Of a DNA stretch of 42,404 bases, positions 1 through 10,500 are shown one piece after another; the stretch's first letter is position 1; the number at the start of each line of letters is the position of its first letter. The notes under the pieces were generated by a model. The model made no database searches. It saw only the letters and a program-made list of their open reading frames with translations, and had not been told where the DNA came from. Position numbers and translations under genes: made by a program. This stretch comes from Deltaproteobacteria bacterium (GTDB taxonomy: Bacteria > Myxococcota_A > Polyangia > Haliangiales > Haliangiaceae), in the NCBI GenBank assembly GCA_013812655.1, contig JACCTC010000324.1, positions 1 through 42,404 of the forward strand. The letters run 5' to 3'.

Positions 1-2
1 TC

Positions 3-347
3 CCGAAACCGCCGAGCACGCAGCCGACTCCGCGGGCCGCGCCGTCGACCTCGCAGCCGACGCAGGCCATCCCGCGCCCGCCCGCCGCCGCACCAGCCAG
101 GCCCGCCGAGCGCCTCGGACCACCGCCCGGCATGACCGATGCCGACGTCACCGCGCTCTACGCGAAGTACGTCAAGGCGAAGCAGGCGGTCGGCGAGGAG
201 ACAGGGCCGGGGTCGTTCGGCAAGCTGCTGAAGACGATCAACTCGCAGGCGCCGAAGATCATGGAGCAGTACAAGGCGAAGGGCGTCGACTTCCAGGTGG
301 TCGTCAAGGACAACCAGGTCGTGATCCGCGCGAAGCCGAAGCCGTAG
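3..347 (+). CDS. C-terminal part of a MXAN_5187-like protein (5' truncated by window edge)
   Basis: The reading frame is open from the first full codon of the window, so the gene begins to the left. The visible part starts with a Pro/Ala/Thr-rich, probably disordered stretch of about 43 residues. It then has a compact 71-residue domain that begins MTDADVTALYAKYV and ends in VVVKDNQVVIRAKPKP. The pattern of a helical YxxYxxAKxxxGE segment, then FxKLLxxI, then FQVVVKDNQVVI matches the C-terminal domain of the myxobacterial MXAN_5187 family, recognised from memory, function unknown. The ATG at 132 could start a short independent protein, but the open upstream frame makes a C-terminal domain more likely. 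It abuts the convergent gene on the minus strand with no gap. Confidence 0.7.
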   Translation, partial: PKPPSTQPTPRAAPSTSQPTQAIPRPPAAAPARPAERLGPPPGMTDADVTALYAKYVKAKQAVGEETGPGSFGKLLKTINSQAPKIMEQYKAKGVDFQVVVKDNQVVIRAKPKP

Positions 348-1283
348 TCAGCGCCTGGTGAGGCGCTCGCGGAGCTCCGCAGGCAGCTCGTCGCGAAGCG
401 TGATGTAGCGACCATCGGCGCGGCGCGCGAGCCAGAGCGGTGGCCGCCGGCGACCGAGATACGCGTGAACGAGCGTGATGTTGTCGGCGCGACGCACGTT
501 GAAGGCGCGTACCTCGTCGGGGCGCCACACGGCGGCGAGTGCGCCGCGGGCAGCGGTGCGCGCGGTCGTGTCGTCTGGGGCAGCCTGCGCGGCGGCGACC
601 GCATCCTGTAGTGTCGCCGTCGTGCGTGCGGGATCGTGGGCCGCACGCCAGCGCAGGCGGATCTGCGCGCTCGGTGACGCGCGGTCGGAGCGCATCGCGA
701 AGATCGTCATCGCGGTCGCGAGCAGCACACTGATGCCGAGCATGATCGCGAGAGCCCGGCGATGCCCGCTCGTGTGATAGCGGACGATCGTCGTCACGAT
801 CGGCATCACCAGACACATCGTCACGAGGAGTTGCAGGAACAGCGACGCGATCGACGACGTGAAGAACGCACCGAACGGGATCTCGGGGCGCCAGTTCTTG
901 ATGTAGTCGTAGGCGCCGGCGCCGACCATCACGAGGAACGCGATCGCGTTGATCCGGCGATACAGCAAGAACTCGCGGCGGGCATCGCGAACGAACAGCC
1001 AGTACGGCGCGAGCAGCGGATACGCGATGTAGTAGATGAGCGGCTTCGGTGGGTGCTCGCGGTAGTAATCACCGAGCCCGGCGAGCTTCGAGAGAAACCC
1101 GCCGGCGACCGGGATCGTCGCGGTACGCGCGCGCCAGCGGTCGCTTCCGGCGAGCGCGATCGCGGTGGCAGCGCCGACGCCGACCAGCACGCCGCCCATC
1201 GGGACGACCACCGCGAGCGGCACCAGCGCGATGGGCGCCGCGATCACGAACACGAAGCGGAGCACGAGATCGACCGTCCACAC
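348..1283 (-). CDS. polytopic membrane protein with soluble C-terminal domain, unknown function
   Basis: This 311-residue protein starts with GTG at 1283. The N-terminal two thirds hold about five or six hydrophobic segments: around residues 4-25, 28-46, 95-113, 120-140, 148-178 and 182-205. The last ~100 residues are soluble, Ala/Arg-rich, and end in a short charged tail. I recognise no family. Its stop codon touches the stop of the convergent gene to its left. Its start lies 35 bases from the divergent thrC start, so the two promoters share a very short region. No clear Shine-Dalgarno precedes the GTG. The hydrophobic pattern and length make it a confident gene of unknown role. Confidence 0.75.
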   Translation of the reverse strand: MWTVDLVLRFVFVIAAPIALVPLAVVVPMGGVLVGVGAATAIALAGSDRWRARTATIPVAGGFLSKLAGLGDYYREHPPKPLIYYIAYPLLAPYWLFVRDARREFLLYRRINAIAFLVMVGAGAYDYIKNWRPEIPFGAFFTSSIASLFLQLLVTMCLVMPIVTTIVRYHTSGHRRALAIMLGISVLLATAMTIFAMRSDRASPSAQIRLRWRAAHDPARTTATLQDAVAAAQAAPDDTTARTAARGALAAVWRPDEVRAFNVRRADNITLVHAYLGRRRPPLWLARRADGRYITLRDELPAELRERLTRR

Positions 1284-1306
1284 GAGGCGCCGAGCATCGC
1301 ACGCGC

Positions 1307-1312
1307 TAGAGT
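1307..1312 (+). promoter_or_regulatory. putative -10 box for leaderless thrC transcript
   Basis: TAGAGT lies six bases before the thrC ATG and no Shine-Dalgarno is present. A sigma-70 transcript from this box would begin at or next to the A of the start codon. No convincing -35 is visible, so this rests on position and on similar boxes before other genes in the window. Confidence 0.4.
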
Positions 1313-1318
1313 TCGCAA

Positions 1319-2647
<1,329 letters not shown>

Positions 2648-2672
2648 CCGAGCGAAATCACGGCCCCGGATT

Positions 2673-2854
2673 GGGGACGGTCTCCACTAACTCAACTATC
2701 GATCCGCACACCCGCGGAATCGTTACGCGGACTGGGGACGGTCTCCACTGACTCAACTTAGCCCCCGCAAGTTGAGTTCGTGGAGACCGTCCCCATTCAC
2801 ACCAAGGATTACAAGGACCTCCACGTCGCAAGTTGAGTTCGTGGAGACCGTCCC
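2673..2854. repeat. nested array of four REP-like inverted repeats
   Basis: Four copies of a ~25-base unit, beginning GGGGACGGTCTCCAC and ending ACTCAACT, lie between thrC and the ECF sigma gene. Copies 1 (2673-2697) and 2 (2734-2759) are in plus orientation. Copies 3 (2769-2794) and 4 (2830-2854) are inverted. Copies 2 and 3 can pair almost perfectly around a 9-base loop, and copies 1 and 4 form an outer pair. The units differ at only one or two positions (CACT-A/G versus CACG-A). The layout resembles bacterial interspersed mosaic elements mobilised by REP-associated (Y1) tyrosine transposases. No transposase is in the window. The array may also act as a terminator after thrC. Confidence 0.85.
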
Positions 2855-2886
2855 TGTTCCGGAACTTTTGGTGGGGTTGCGGGTGA

Positions 2887-2892
2887 TAGGGG
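2887..2892 (+). promoter_or_regulatory. putative -10-like box before ECF sigma gene
   Basis: TAGGGG ends seven bases before the ATG at 2900, just after the repeat array. The spacing fits a leaderless transcript. The box is a weak match and could be fortuitous. Confidence 0.25.
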
Positions 2893-2899
2893 TTAGCCG

Positions 2900-3505
2900 A
2901 TGCCTGCTGTTGCGACCGTGCGCAAGACCGAGCCGCTCGACGAGTTGACGCTCCGGCGTGCGCAGCGCGGTGAGGAGCGGGCGTGGCGTGCGCTGATCGA
3001 GCGTTACCAGGGGCCGGTGCATGCGCTGGTGTGGCGGCTGCTCGCGGGGCGGGCGCGGCATCGCGTCGAGGATCTGGTGCAGGAGACGTTCGTGCGGGTG
3101 CTGCGCGCACTGCCGGAGTGGAATCCCGCGGGGTCGGCGTCGCTGCAGACGTGGATGCTGACGATCGCGGCGCGGGTGGCGCTCAACGAGCTGCGGCGGC
3201 CCGAGATGGCGGGGATCGTTGACGAGCCTGCGGCGCCGCGCGGCGAGCGGGCAGATGCATCGGCCGAGCGCCAGCGGCTGGGTGCCGCGATCTGTGCGGC
3301 GGTGGCTGCGTTGCCGGACGCGCAGCGGGCGGTGTTCGTCCTGCGCGAGTATCACGAGCTCGAGTACGACGACATCGCGAGCGCGCTCGAGCTCGATCTC
3401 AACACGGTGAAGTCGCGCCTGTCACGGGCACGATCGGCGATGCGGGCGCACCTCGAGGCAGCGTTGCCAGGCCTGCGTGACGAGCTGGGAAAGGGACGGA
3501 CATGA
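2900..3505 (+). CDS. ECF-type RNA polymerase sigma factor
   Basis: This 201-residue sigma-70 family factor has only regions 2 and 4. Region 2 (about residues 20-95) includes LIERYQGPVHALVWRLL, the core-binding VEDLVQETFVRVLRALP and the -10 melting segment LQTWMLTIAARVALNELRR. A short acidic linker follows. Region 4 (about 130-185) has LPDAQRAVFVLREYHELEYDDIA followed by the helix-turn-helix LDLNTVKSRLSRAR. The stop overlaps the next start in ATGA, so it is translationally coupled to a membrane protein that is probably its regulator. In such pairs the partner usually holds the sigma factor at the membrane until a signal arrives. The signal and target promoters cannot be read from the sequence. 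Confidence 0.92.
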   Translation: MPAVATVRKTEPLDELTLRRAQRGEERAWRALIERYQGPVHALVWRLLAGRARHRVEDLVQETFVRVLRALPEWNPAGSASLQTWMLTIAARVALNELRRPEMAGIVDEPAAPRGERADASAERQRLGAAICAAVAALPDAQRAVFVLREYHELEYDDIASALELDLNTVKSRLSRARSAMRAHLEAALPGLRDELGKGRT

Positions 3506-4974
3506 CCGACGACGAGAGCCCGATCGGGATCGATCTCGAGGCGTGGGCACCGCCGGCGCCGCCGCGTGGGATCGCGGATGGCGTGATCGCGCGGATGCAG
3601 GAGTCCGTGCGTGCGGCGGAGCTGCAGGCGATGCCGCGGAGTCACCGGCGCTGGTGGATCGCTGGCGGCGTTGCCGCGGCGGCGGTCGCGAGCGTCGTGG
3701 TGCTCGGCGTGTGGGGCGTGCAGCGCGCACCGGCGAATGGATCGGGCACGGTGGTCGCCGAGCGGCCACGTCATCTCGAGCTCGGCCCGACGTCGGCGGA
3801 GCTCGACGCGAACGCCGAGGTGCGGTGGCGCCGCGACGGCCATCGGCTCGCGATCGAACAGGTTCGCGGCGCCGCGACGTGGCGCATCGATGACGCGGAC
3901 ACGGTGGTGATCGATGCCGGCGCCATGGGGGCGTCGGTCGAGGCGACAGGCGCGAGCCTGCGCGTGGAGGTCTCGATGAAGCAACCGGAAGTCCGAAGTG
4001 ACGAGGGTGTCGAGGAACGCGCACGCAGCGCGCGCATGATCGGCGCGAGCGCGCTGACGGCGGCGGCGGTGGCCCTGGTCACGGTCGTGGTCTACGAGGG
4101 CCGCGTGAAGGTGACGAACGGCGGGCAGACGATCGCGCTCGCGCCAGGCACCTCCTACGAGGTGCGGCCGGCCTATGCGCCGCGCGAGCAGCTCACGGTT
4201 GGCGCGGCACCGGCGCAGGTCAGCGATCTCGAGGAGCGCGTCAGGATCCTGGAGGCTCAGCTCGCCGAGCAGCGCGCACGCACCGTCGATCCCGCGCCCG
4301 ACGTCGTCGACAAGACCGTGAGCCCGGACAAGCCCGCGGGCACCGACAAGCTCGAAGGCAAGAAGCAGGTCGATCCGTTCGCGAGATCGCGCGGCGATGC
4401 GGTCGATTCGCCCGATCGATCGGAGGACGACGTCGTCGATCCATTCGGCTCGCGCACGGGCTCGCGGGTCGATCCGTTCTCGTCACCGCGCACGCAGAAG
4501 GTCACCTGTGACGCCGAAACGCTCGGCGTGCAGGGGCGGGATCTCTACAGCGCCGGATCGTACGCGGAGGCGCTCGTGAAGTACGAGCAGGCGATCCGCT
4601 GCAAGCCGAGCCGACGCCTCGAGTTGCACGCGTTCATGGCCGCCTGCAACGCGAAGAACGTGCGCAAGGCCGGCGCTTACTACGCGAAGCTGTCTCCGGA
4701 CACACAGCAAATCGTGCTCTCGGTGTGCGTGCGCAATAACATCAGCGCCCGTCAGCTCTCGGCCGCGTCGCGCGGGGCCACCGGCAGGCTCAGCGTCGCC
4801 AGCACGCCGGTCGCCCGGGTCGCGGTCGACGGCGTCGACGTCGGCAAGAGCCCGGTCGCGCTCGACCTCGCACCCGGCAAGCACAAGGTGACGTTCACCA
4901 TCAACGGCGACCGCCACACGTTCTCGGTCACCGTCGAGGCGGGCAAGACCGTGACGCTCCGCAAGCAGCTGTAA
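3502..4974 (+). CDS. membrane-anchored FecR-like/PEGA protein, probable regulator of the ECF sigma factor
   Basis: This 490-residue protein overlaps the sigma gene by four bases (ATGA). In order it has a short cytoplasmic N-terminus (1-50), one membrane segment (about 51-74), and a FecR-like beta domain (about 85-225) ending in YEGRVKVTNGGQTIALAPGT. A short coiled coil follows (241-260, SDLEERVRILEAQLAEQRA). A charged linker contains three VDPF motifs (290, 312, 323). A TPR-like pair of helices follows (about 345-400, YSAGSYAEALVKYEQAIRCKP), then a C-terminal PEGA-like beta domain (about 428-490, VAVDGVDVGKSPVALDLAPG). The large C-terminal part is expected to be periplasmic. The coupling suggests an anti-sigma or sensor role, but the N-terminus lacks a recognisable zinc anti-sigma motif, so this is inference. 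Confidence 0.85.
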   Translation: MTDDESPIGIDLEAWAPPAPPRGIADGVIARMQESVRAAELQAMPRSHRRWWIAGGVAAAAVASVVVLGVWGVQRAPANGSGTVVAERPRHLELGPTSAELDANAEVRWRRDGHRLAIEQVRGAATWRIDDADTVVIDAGAMGASVEATGASLRVEVSMKQPEVRSDEGVEERARSARMIGASALTAAAVALVTVVVYEGRVKVTNGGQTIALAPGTSYEVRPAYAPREQLTVGAAPAQVSDLEERVRILEAQLAEQRARTVDPAPDVVDKTVSPDKPAGTDKLEGKKQVDPFARSRGDAVDSPDRSEDDVVDPFGSRTGSRVDPFSSPRTQKVTCDAETLGVQGRDLYSAGSYAEALVKYEQAIRCKPSRRLELHAFMAACNAKNVRKAGAYYAKLSPDTQQIVLSVCVRNNISARQLSAASRGATGRLSVASTPVARVAVDGVDVGKSPVALDLAPGKHKVTFTINGDRHTFSVTVEAGKTVTLRKQL

Positions 4975-5005
4975 CTTTCTCGCGCTCGACGGGCGCAGCT
5001 GCGTG

Positions 5006-5011
5006 TTATGC
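5006..5011 (+). promoter_or_regulatory. putative -10-like box before ceramidase-like gene
   Basis: TTATGC ends seven bases before the ATG at 5019, with no Shine-Dalgarno between. The spacing matches the other leaderless-type starts in this window. The match to the consensus is only partial. Confidence 0.25.
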
Positions 5012-5018
5012 AGCCCGC

Positions 5019-7553
5019 ATGCGTGCCACGGGACTCGCTGCGCTCTCGCTGATCTTGCTTGCCTGCGGCGGGGATGACGGCCCCACCGATCCAGGCGTGA
5101 CGACCGAGCGCTGCACCTACGTGCCGCTCGTGCCGACCGCCGGGACCGGCGGCACCGTGACCGCCGGTGCGCTGATGGCCGGCGCCGCAGATCACGTGCT
5201 GCACGTCCCGGTCGGCACCGCGCTCGGTGGCTACACCGGCCGCGCCGGCTTCCTCAGCTCGGCGGGCACCGTCGACGCGCGCAAGGTGCCGCTGTCGGGG
5301 ACGTTCAACCCGTCGATCGGCGTGACCGTCGCGCCGCGCGTCAAGGCGCTCGCGCTCAGCGCAGGCGGCGAGACCGTGATCATCGTCAAGGCCGACATGA
5401 TCTTCGCGTACGAAGGTCTGCTGTTCGATCTCGAGGCCCGGCTCGGCCCCGAGTACGCCGGCAAGATCGTGTTCGCGACCTCGCACAGCCACTCGGCGTG
5501 GGCGCAGTTCACCGGACACGCCCCGCTCAAGCTCGGCTCCGGCCAGCTCCGCGATCGCGTCTACCAGCGCTTCCTCGGCGGCCTCGAAGCCGCCGCCCGC
5601 GATGCGCTCGCGGCTCGCCGCCCGGCGAAGCTCGGAATCTTTCACACTCCCTCCTTCGACCCGCAGGACGTGGTGAACCGCGATCGCCGCGCCGAGAACG
5701 ACGCGCTCCCCGGCGGCAACCGCGGCGACGATCACCTCGCGCTGATCCGCGTCGACGGCACCGACGGCGCGCCGATCGCGATCGTGCCGATCTTCGGGCA
5801 GCATCCGACGCTCAACGATCAGGACAACCCGTTCGCGACCGCGGATGCCACGGGCGGCCTCGAGCGCGCGATCGCCGAGCAGTTCGACACCGAGGTCGTC
5901 GTCATGCACCTGCAGAGCGCAGGCGCCGACAGCTCGGCCGTCGGCCACGGTGGTATCGATTGCACCACGCGCCCCGGCAAGGAAGGTGACCCGTGCTTCC
6001 GGTGGGCCGCCGAGGAAGGCCACGGCCGTGCCGCGGTCGCCGAGCTGCTCGCCGCGTACTCGTCGGCGGGTGCCGCGATGCGCGAGAGCCTGGAGCTCGA
6101 GATGGTGACCCGCTCGATCGAGACCGGGCCGCGCGCCGACACGTTCACGATCCGCAGCGGCGCGCTCGCATACGCGCCGTTCGATCTGACGCGCACGATG
6201 CCCGACGGTGTCGTGTTCGAGGGCGGTTCGGTCAAGTCGCCGATCGACGAGTTCAACGCGCAGGTCGGTGCCGGGCTCTGCGAGACCGAGACGCCGATGT
6301 TCCCGGCCGCCGCGATTCCGGGCACCGAGGGCATCCGGCCTTATGGCTCGTGTCTCAAGCTCGATCTCGCGGGCGAGATCCTGGGCCCGATCTTCAACAT
6401 CGACTTCGGTGTCGACGACAAGCACCCGGTCTGCGAGACCACGCGCACCACGCTGTCGGCGCTGCGCATCGGCGACTACGTGTTCGGCACGCTGCCCGGC
6501 GAGGTCAGCATCCTGGTCGCCGATCTCGTTCGCGAGAAGTCACCGGCCGGCGCCGACAAGACGATCGTGATCGGCTACGCGCAGGGCCACGTCGGCTACA
6601 TGTTGCGTCCCGAGGACTGGATGCTCGGCGGCTACGAGCCCAGCGTGACGTTCTGGGGGCCGCTCGAGGCCGAGTACATCACCGAGCAGCTGCTCGCGCT
6701 GATGCCGCTCGCGAGCACGCCAACCCGCGAGAACGGCGCCGCCGATGGCACCGATCGCGTCGCCACGCCGACCATGATCGACAATCTCGTGGTCGACGAT
6801 CCAGCGCCGATGGCCGGCACCGTGCCGGCCACGATCCCCGCGGTGACGTGGGCCCGCACCGGCACACCCGCGCAGGGCCAGCCGGCGGCGACGATCCGGC
6901 GCGTCGAGGGCATCGCGACGTTCGCGTGGACGGGCGACGATCCGCAGGTCAGGACGCCACACGTCACGCTGCAGGTCGAAGCGGTCCCCGGCACCGGCGT
7001 GTTCACCGCGGTGACCCGGCGCAGCGGCCGCCGCGTCGAGGATGGCGAGATCGTGCTGGCCTACACGCCGTCGCCGCTTCAGCGCGGCAGCGGGCCGCAG
7101 ACCCATATGTGGGTCGCCGAGTGGCAAGCGGTCCCGTGGGTCGGCACGCCCGATCGCGACGGGCTCGATGCGCGCGGCGGCGTGCCGCTCGGCCGCTACC
7201 GGTTCCACGTCGAAGGCAACGGCTGGATGCTCGATAGCCAGGCCTTCGAGGTCATCCCCGGCGGCGTCGCGCTCGCGGTCCAGCGCACCGCGGGAACGAT
7301 CCGCACGACGGTGTCGTGGCACGCCCCCAAGGGCTGGCGGCTGATGGACATGCAGCAGCCGTCGAACCAGCCAATACCGGTCCGCTCGCAGACGGTGACG
7401 GTCACGCTTCTCAACAGCGCTGGCGTCGCGCTGTCGTCGGACGTCGTGCAGTCGGATGCAAGCGGCGTCGCGACGGTGACCGACAACGGGCTCGCGACAA
7501 TGGTCCGGATCACCGACCGCTTCGGCAACGTCGCGACGACCGCCATCCCGTAG
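5019..7553 (+). CDS. neutral ceramidase-like lipoprotein
   Basis: This 844-residue protein has a short signal ending in the lipobox LLAC (C16), so it is probably anchored in the envelope. Residues ~50-550 follow the neutral/alkaline ceramidase N-terminal fold. The zinc-site motif ATxTHSG appears as ATSHSHSAW (H156, H158). The second zinc-histidine segment appears as FGQHPT (H262). The segment that carries the nucleophilic Ser in Pseudomonas ceramidase (QTNAGNLSPN) appears as LQSAGADSSAVG. A C-terminal beta region (about 590-844) is Thr/Val-rich. Neutral ceramidases split ceramide into sphingosine and fatty acid. Some myxobacteria make sphingolipids, so a lipid substrate is plausible but unproven. 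The gene sits between a sigma/FecR pair and a large kinase, all on one strand. Confidence 0.78.
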   Translation: MRATGLAALSLILLACGGDDGPTDPGVTTERCTYVPLVPTAGTGGTVTAGALMAGAADHVLHVPVGTALGGYTGRAGFLSSAGTVDARKVPLSGTFNPSIGVTVAPRVKALALSAGGETVIIVKADMIFAYEGLLFDLEARLGPEYAGKIVFATSHSHSAWAQFTGHAPLKLGSGQLRDRVYQRFLGGLEAAARDALAARRPAKLGIFHTPSFDPQDVVNRDRRAENDALPGGNRGDDHLALIRVDGTDGAPIAIVPIFGQHPTLNDQDNPFATADATGGLERAIAEQFDTEVVVMHLQSAGADSSAVGHGGIDCTTRPGKEGDPCFRWAAEEGHGRAAVAELLAAYSSAGAAMRESLELEMVTRSIETGPRADTFTIRSGALAYAPFDLTRTMPDGVVFEGGSVKSPIDEFNAQVGAGLCETETPMFPAAAIPGTEGIRPYGSCLKLDLAGEILGPIFNIDFGVDDKHPVCETTRTTLSALRIGDYVFGTLPGEVSILVADLVREKSPAGADKTIVIGYAQGHVGYMLRPEDWMLGGYEPSVTFWGPLEAEYITEQLLALMPLASTPTRENGAADGTDRVATPTMIDNLVVDDPAPMAGTVPATIPAVTWARTGTPAQGQPAATIRRVEGIATFAWTGDDPQVRTPHVTLQVEAVPGTGVFTAVTRRSGRRVEDGEIVLAYTPSPLQRGSGPQTHMWVAEWQAVPWVGTPDRDGLDARGGVPLGRYRFHVEGNGWMLDSQAFEVIPGGVALAVQRTAGTIRTTVSWHAPKGWRLMDMQQPSNQPIPVRSQTVTVTLLNSAGVALSSDVVQSDASGVATVTDNGLATMVRITDRFGNVATTAIP

Positions 7554-7569
7554 GGGCGAGCCGCACTGA

Positions 7570-7575
7570 TATGCT
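7570..7575 (+). promoter_or_regulatory. putative -10 box for leaderless kinase transcript
   Basis: TATGCT ends six bases before the GTG start at 7582, the same spacing as at thrC. No Shine-Dalgarno is visible. The only nearby ATG (7571) is out of frame. Confidence 0.35.
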
Positions 7576-7581
7576 GGTCGC

Positions 7582-10500
7582 GTGGAGCCCGCCGACCAGA
7601 CGATGCGGGCGCTGGTCAGCGCGGGGAGCAGGTCAGTCGACGAGGCGTTCGTGCCGATCGCGCAGCTCGGCGCGGGTCCGGACGGCACCGTCGTGCTCGC
7701 GCGCCGCGGCGAGCGCCTGGTCGAGCTCCACCAGCTGACGTTCGGGCCGCGGTCGCCGCGGTGGGCCGGCCTCGCGATCCGCATCAAGGCGATCAGCGCG
7801 GTCGATCAGCCGACCGTGCGCCCGGTGCTCGCGTTCGATCCGGAGCCGCCGATGGTCGTCACCGAGGGTGACAGCTTCCCGCCGCTCGCCGAGCTCATCG
7901 AGCAGACCGCGGTCGAGCTCCCACGTGCCGTGCGGATCCTCGTCGAGCTCGGGCGCGGGCTCGCCGCCGCGCACCACGTCGGCGTGTTCCACGGCGGCAT
8001 CCACCCGTGGTCGGTGTGGGTCGGCGCCGGTGATCGCCCGCGCTTCGAGCTCATCGGCCTCGCGACGCGGCCCTCGCACCACGCCTGGGCAGCACGCTGC
8101 CGCGCCCCGGAGAGCGCCGACCTCGTTGACGGCCCGGCCGACGCCGCCGCCGACGTGTTCGCCGTCGGCGCGCTGCTCGAGCTGTTCGCGACCACAGGCG
8201 GTCGCGAGGCGGACGCTGATCTGCGGGAGATCGCGAGCGACGCCACGCTTGCCGATCCCGAGGCCCGACCGACAATGGTGGAGCTCGTCCGCCGGCTCCA
8301 TCACGTCACCGTGCCGGTCCGCGGCAGGCCGACACAGCAGACGATGACCGCGGCGCAGACGATCGCGCTCGACCCAACTGCGCTGTCGTCGCCGCGGCCT
8401 GCCGTCGGCGTCAAGATCGGCCGCTACGAGCTCGTCCGCCAGCTCGGCGCCGGTGCGATGGGCGAGGTCTGGGAATCGATCGACACCGCGAGCGAGAGCC
8501 GCGTGGCGCTCAAGCTCCTGCGTCCCGAGATCGCGCGCGACGCCGAGCTACTGCGCCGCTTCCGCAAGGAGGCGCGCGTGCTCGCGAAGGTCGGCAGCCC
8601 GTTCATCGCGAACTGCATCGATCTCAACGAGGACCGCGGGCTCCACTACCTCGTGCTGGAGCTCGTCGCGGGTGGCAGCGTCGGCGCCGCGCTCAAGCGC
8701 GTGACCCGGTTCCCCGAGCGGCTCGCGCTCGCGGTCGTCGCTGATGCGTGCCGCGCGCTCGTCGAGCCGCACCGCCTCGGCATCGTCCATCGCGATCTCA
8801 AGCCCGACAACATGATGTTCGTGCGGGCTGGCCTCGAGCTCGAACGTTCGCCGGTCGGTCAGCTCGTCAAGCTCGGCGACTTCGGCATCGCGCGGAGCGT
8901 CGAGGGCCAGCACGTCGCCGATGGCGCGACCCGCGAGGGCGCGGTACTCGGGACGCCCGACTACATGGCGCCGGAGCAGTGCCAGGGCACCCAGGTCACG
9001 CCGGCAACCGATGTCTACGCGCTCGGCTGCTGCCTGTTCGCGCTGATCGCGGGCCGGCCGCCGTTCGTCGTCGAGGGCGACAACCAGATGAGCGTGATCC
9101 TCGCGCACCTCAACGAGCCGCCGCCGAAGCTCGAGACCGTGGCTCCCGAGGTCTCGCCGGCGGTCGCCGCGCTCGTCGCTCGCTGCCTGGCGAAGGATCC
9201 GAAGCAGCGTCCGGCCGATGCCGCCGAGCTGTTCGACGCGATCGAGCAGATGTGCGAGGGCGCCGCGGTCTCGATCACGGCGCATCCCGCGCCGCCCGTC
9301 GTGCGCGCTTCGCTCGTGCAGACCTACGACTTCGTGTGGGACCTCGCAGCGTCGGCCGAGCAGCTGTGGCCGTTCGTGTCGAACACCGAGAAGATGAACC
9401 GCGCGACCGGTCTCGCGCCCGTGCGCTTCGAGATCGAATCGATCGGCGCGGTCGGCGAACCGTCGACGACCGGCAACCAGCGCGTCGCCGGGCTCGCGCT
9501 GAAGTGGCGCGAGCATCCCTACGAGTGGATCGAGGGCAGTCGCCACGTCGTGCTGCGCGTGTTCGAGAAGGGCGTGTTGCGCTGGTATGTCGCCGAGGTC
9601 CGGCTCGAGCGGCTGCCGGGCGGTGGCACGCGGCTTCACAACACGATCAAGCTCGAGCCTCGCGGCCTGCTCGCGCGCGTGCTCTCGCGCTGGGAGATCG
9701 GCGTCAAGTACAAGAAGCGGCTCGCGGCCGTGTACACCCGGCTCGACCGGCTGCTCTCCGCCGGCGGCCGCCCCGAGATCGATCCGATCGATCCCGACAT
9801 CAAGCTGCCCGCCGCGGCGCGGGCGCGTGTCGAGCATGCCTCGGCTGCGCTCGCCGCCGCGAACCTCGAGTCGCGCGCCGTCGACGCACTCACCGCGTTT
9901 CTGATGTCCGCCTCCGATCAGGACGTCGCCCGGATCCGGCCGCTCGAGCTCGCCGCGCGGTTCGGGGTTCCCGAGGAGGCGATGATCGAGACCTGTCTGC
10001 ACGCGGCGAAGCTCGGCGTGCTCGAGATGGTGTGGGACGTGATCTGTCCGTCGTGTCGGATCCCGTCGACGGTCGTCGAGTCGCTCGCCAAGATCGAGGA
10101 GCACGGGCGCTGCAAGACGTGCAACCTCGGCTTCGAGGTCGACTTCTCGCGCGCGATCGAGCTCGCGTTCCGCGCAGCCCCGGAGGTCCGGGCGGTCGAG
10201 ACCCGCACGTTCTGTGTCGGCGGGCCCGCGCACTTCCCGCACGTCGCTGCGCAGGTGCGGCTCGCACCCGGCGAGCGCTTCGCGCTGCAGCTCACGCTCG
10301 CGCCCGGCTTCTACCTGCTGCGCAGCCCGCAGGTCGCGCGCGTCCACGAGCTGCGGGTGAGCGCCCAGGGTGGCGTGCGTCGGATCGATGTCCGGCTCGG
10401 CGAGCGTAGCGACCTCGCGACGCTCACGGCCGGCGACCAGCTGCTCACGGTCGTCAACCCGGAGGACCGCGAGGTCGTCGTCCGCGTCGAGCGGGCAGGG

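Noticed and set aside
4752-6425. Minus-strand open frame of 557 codons across the FecR/PEGA and ceramidase-like genes
   Set aside because: It spans two real genes and their gap, has no start signal, and its Arg/Glu/Gly-rich composition is shadow-like.
7570-7582. ATG at 7571 as the start of the kinase gene
   Set aside because: It is out of frame with the kinase. The GTG at 7582 is in frame and has a well-placed -10-like box.
8548-10347. Long minus-strand open frame (599 codons) inside the kinase fusion
   Set aside because: No domain is visible, and it runs antisense to the kinase, SRPBCC and DUF5939 regions, which carry recognisable motifs.
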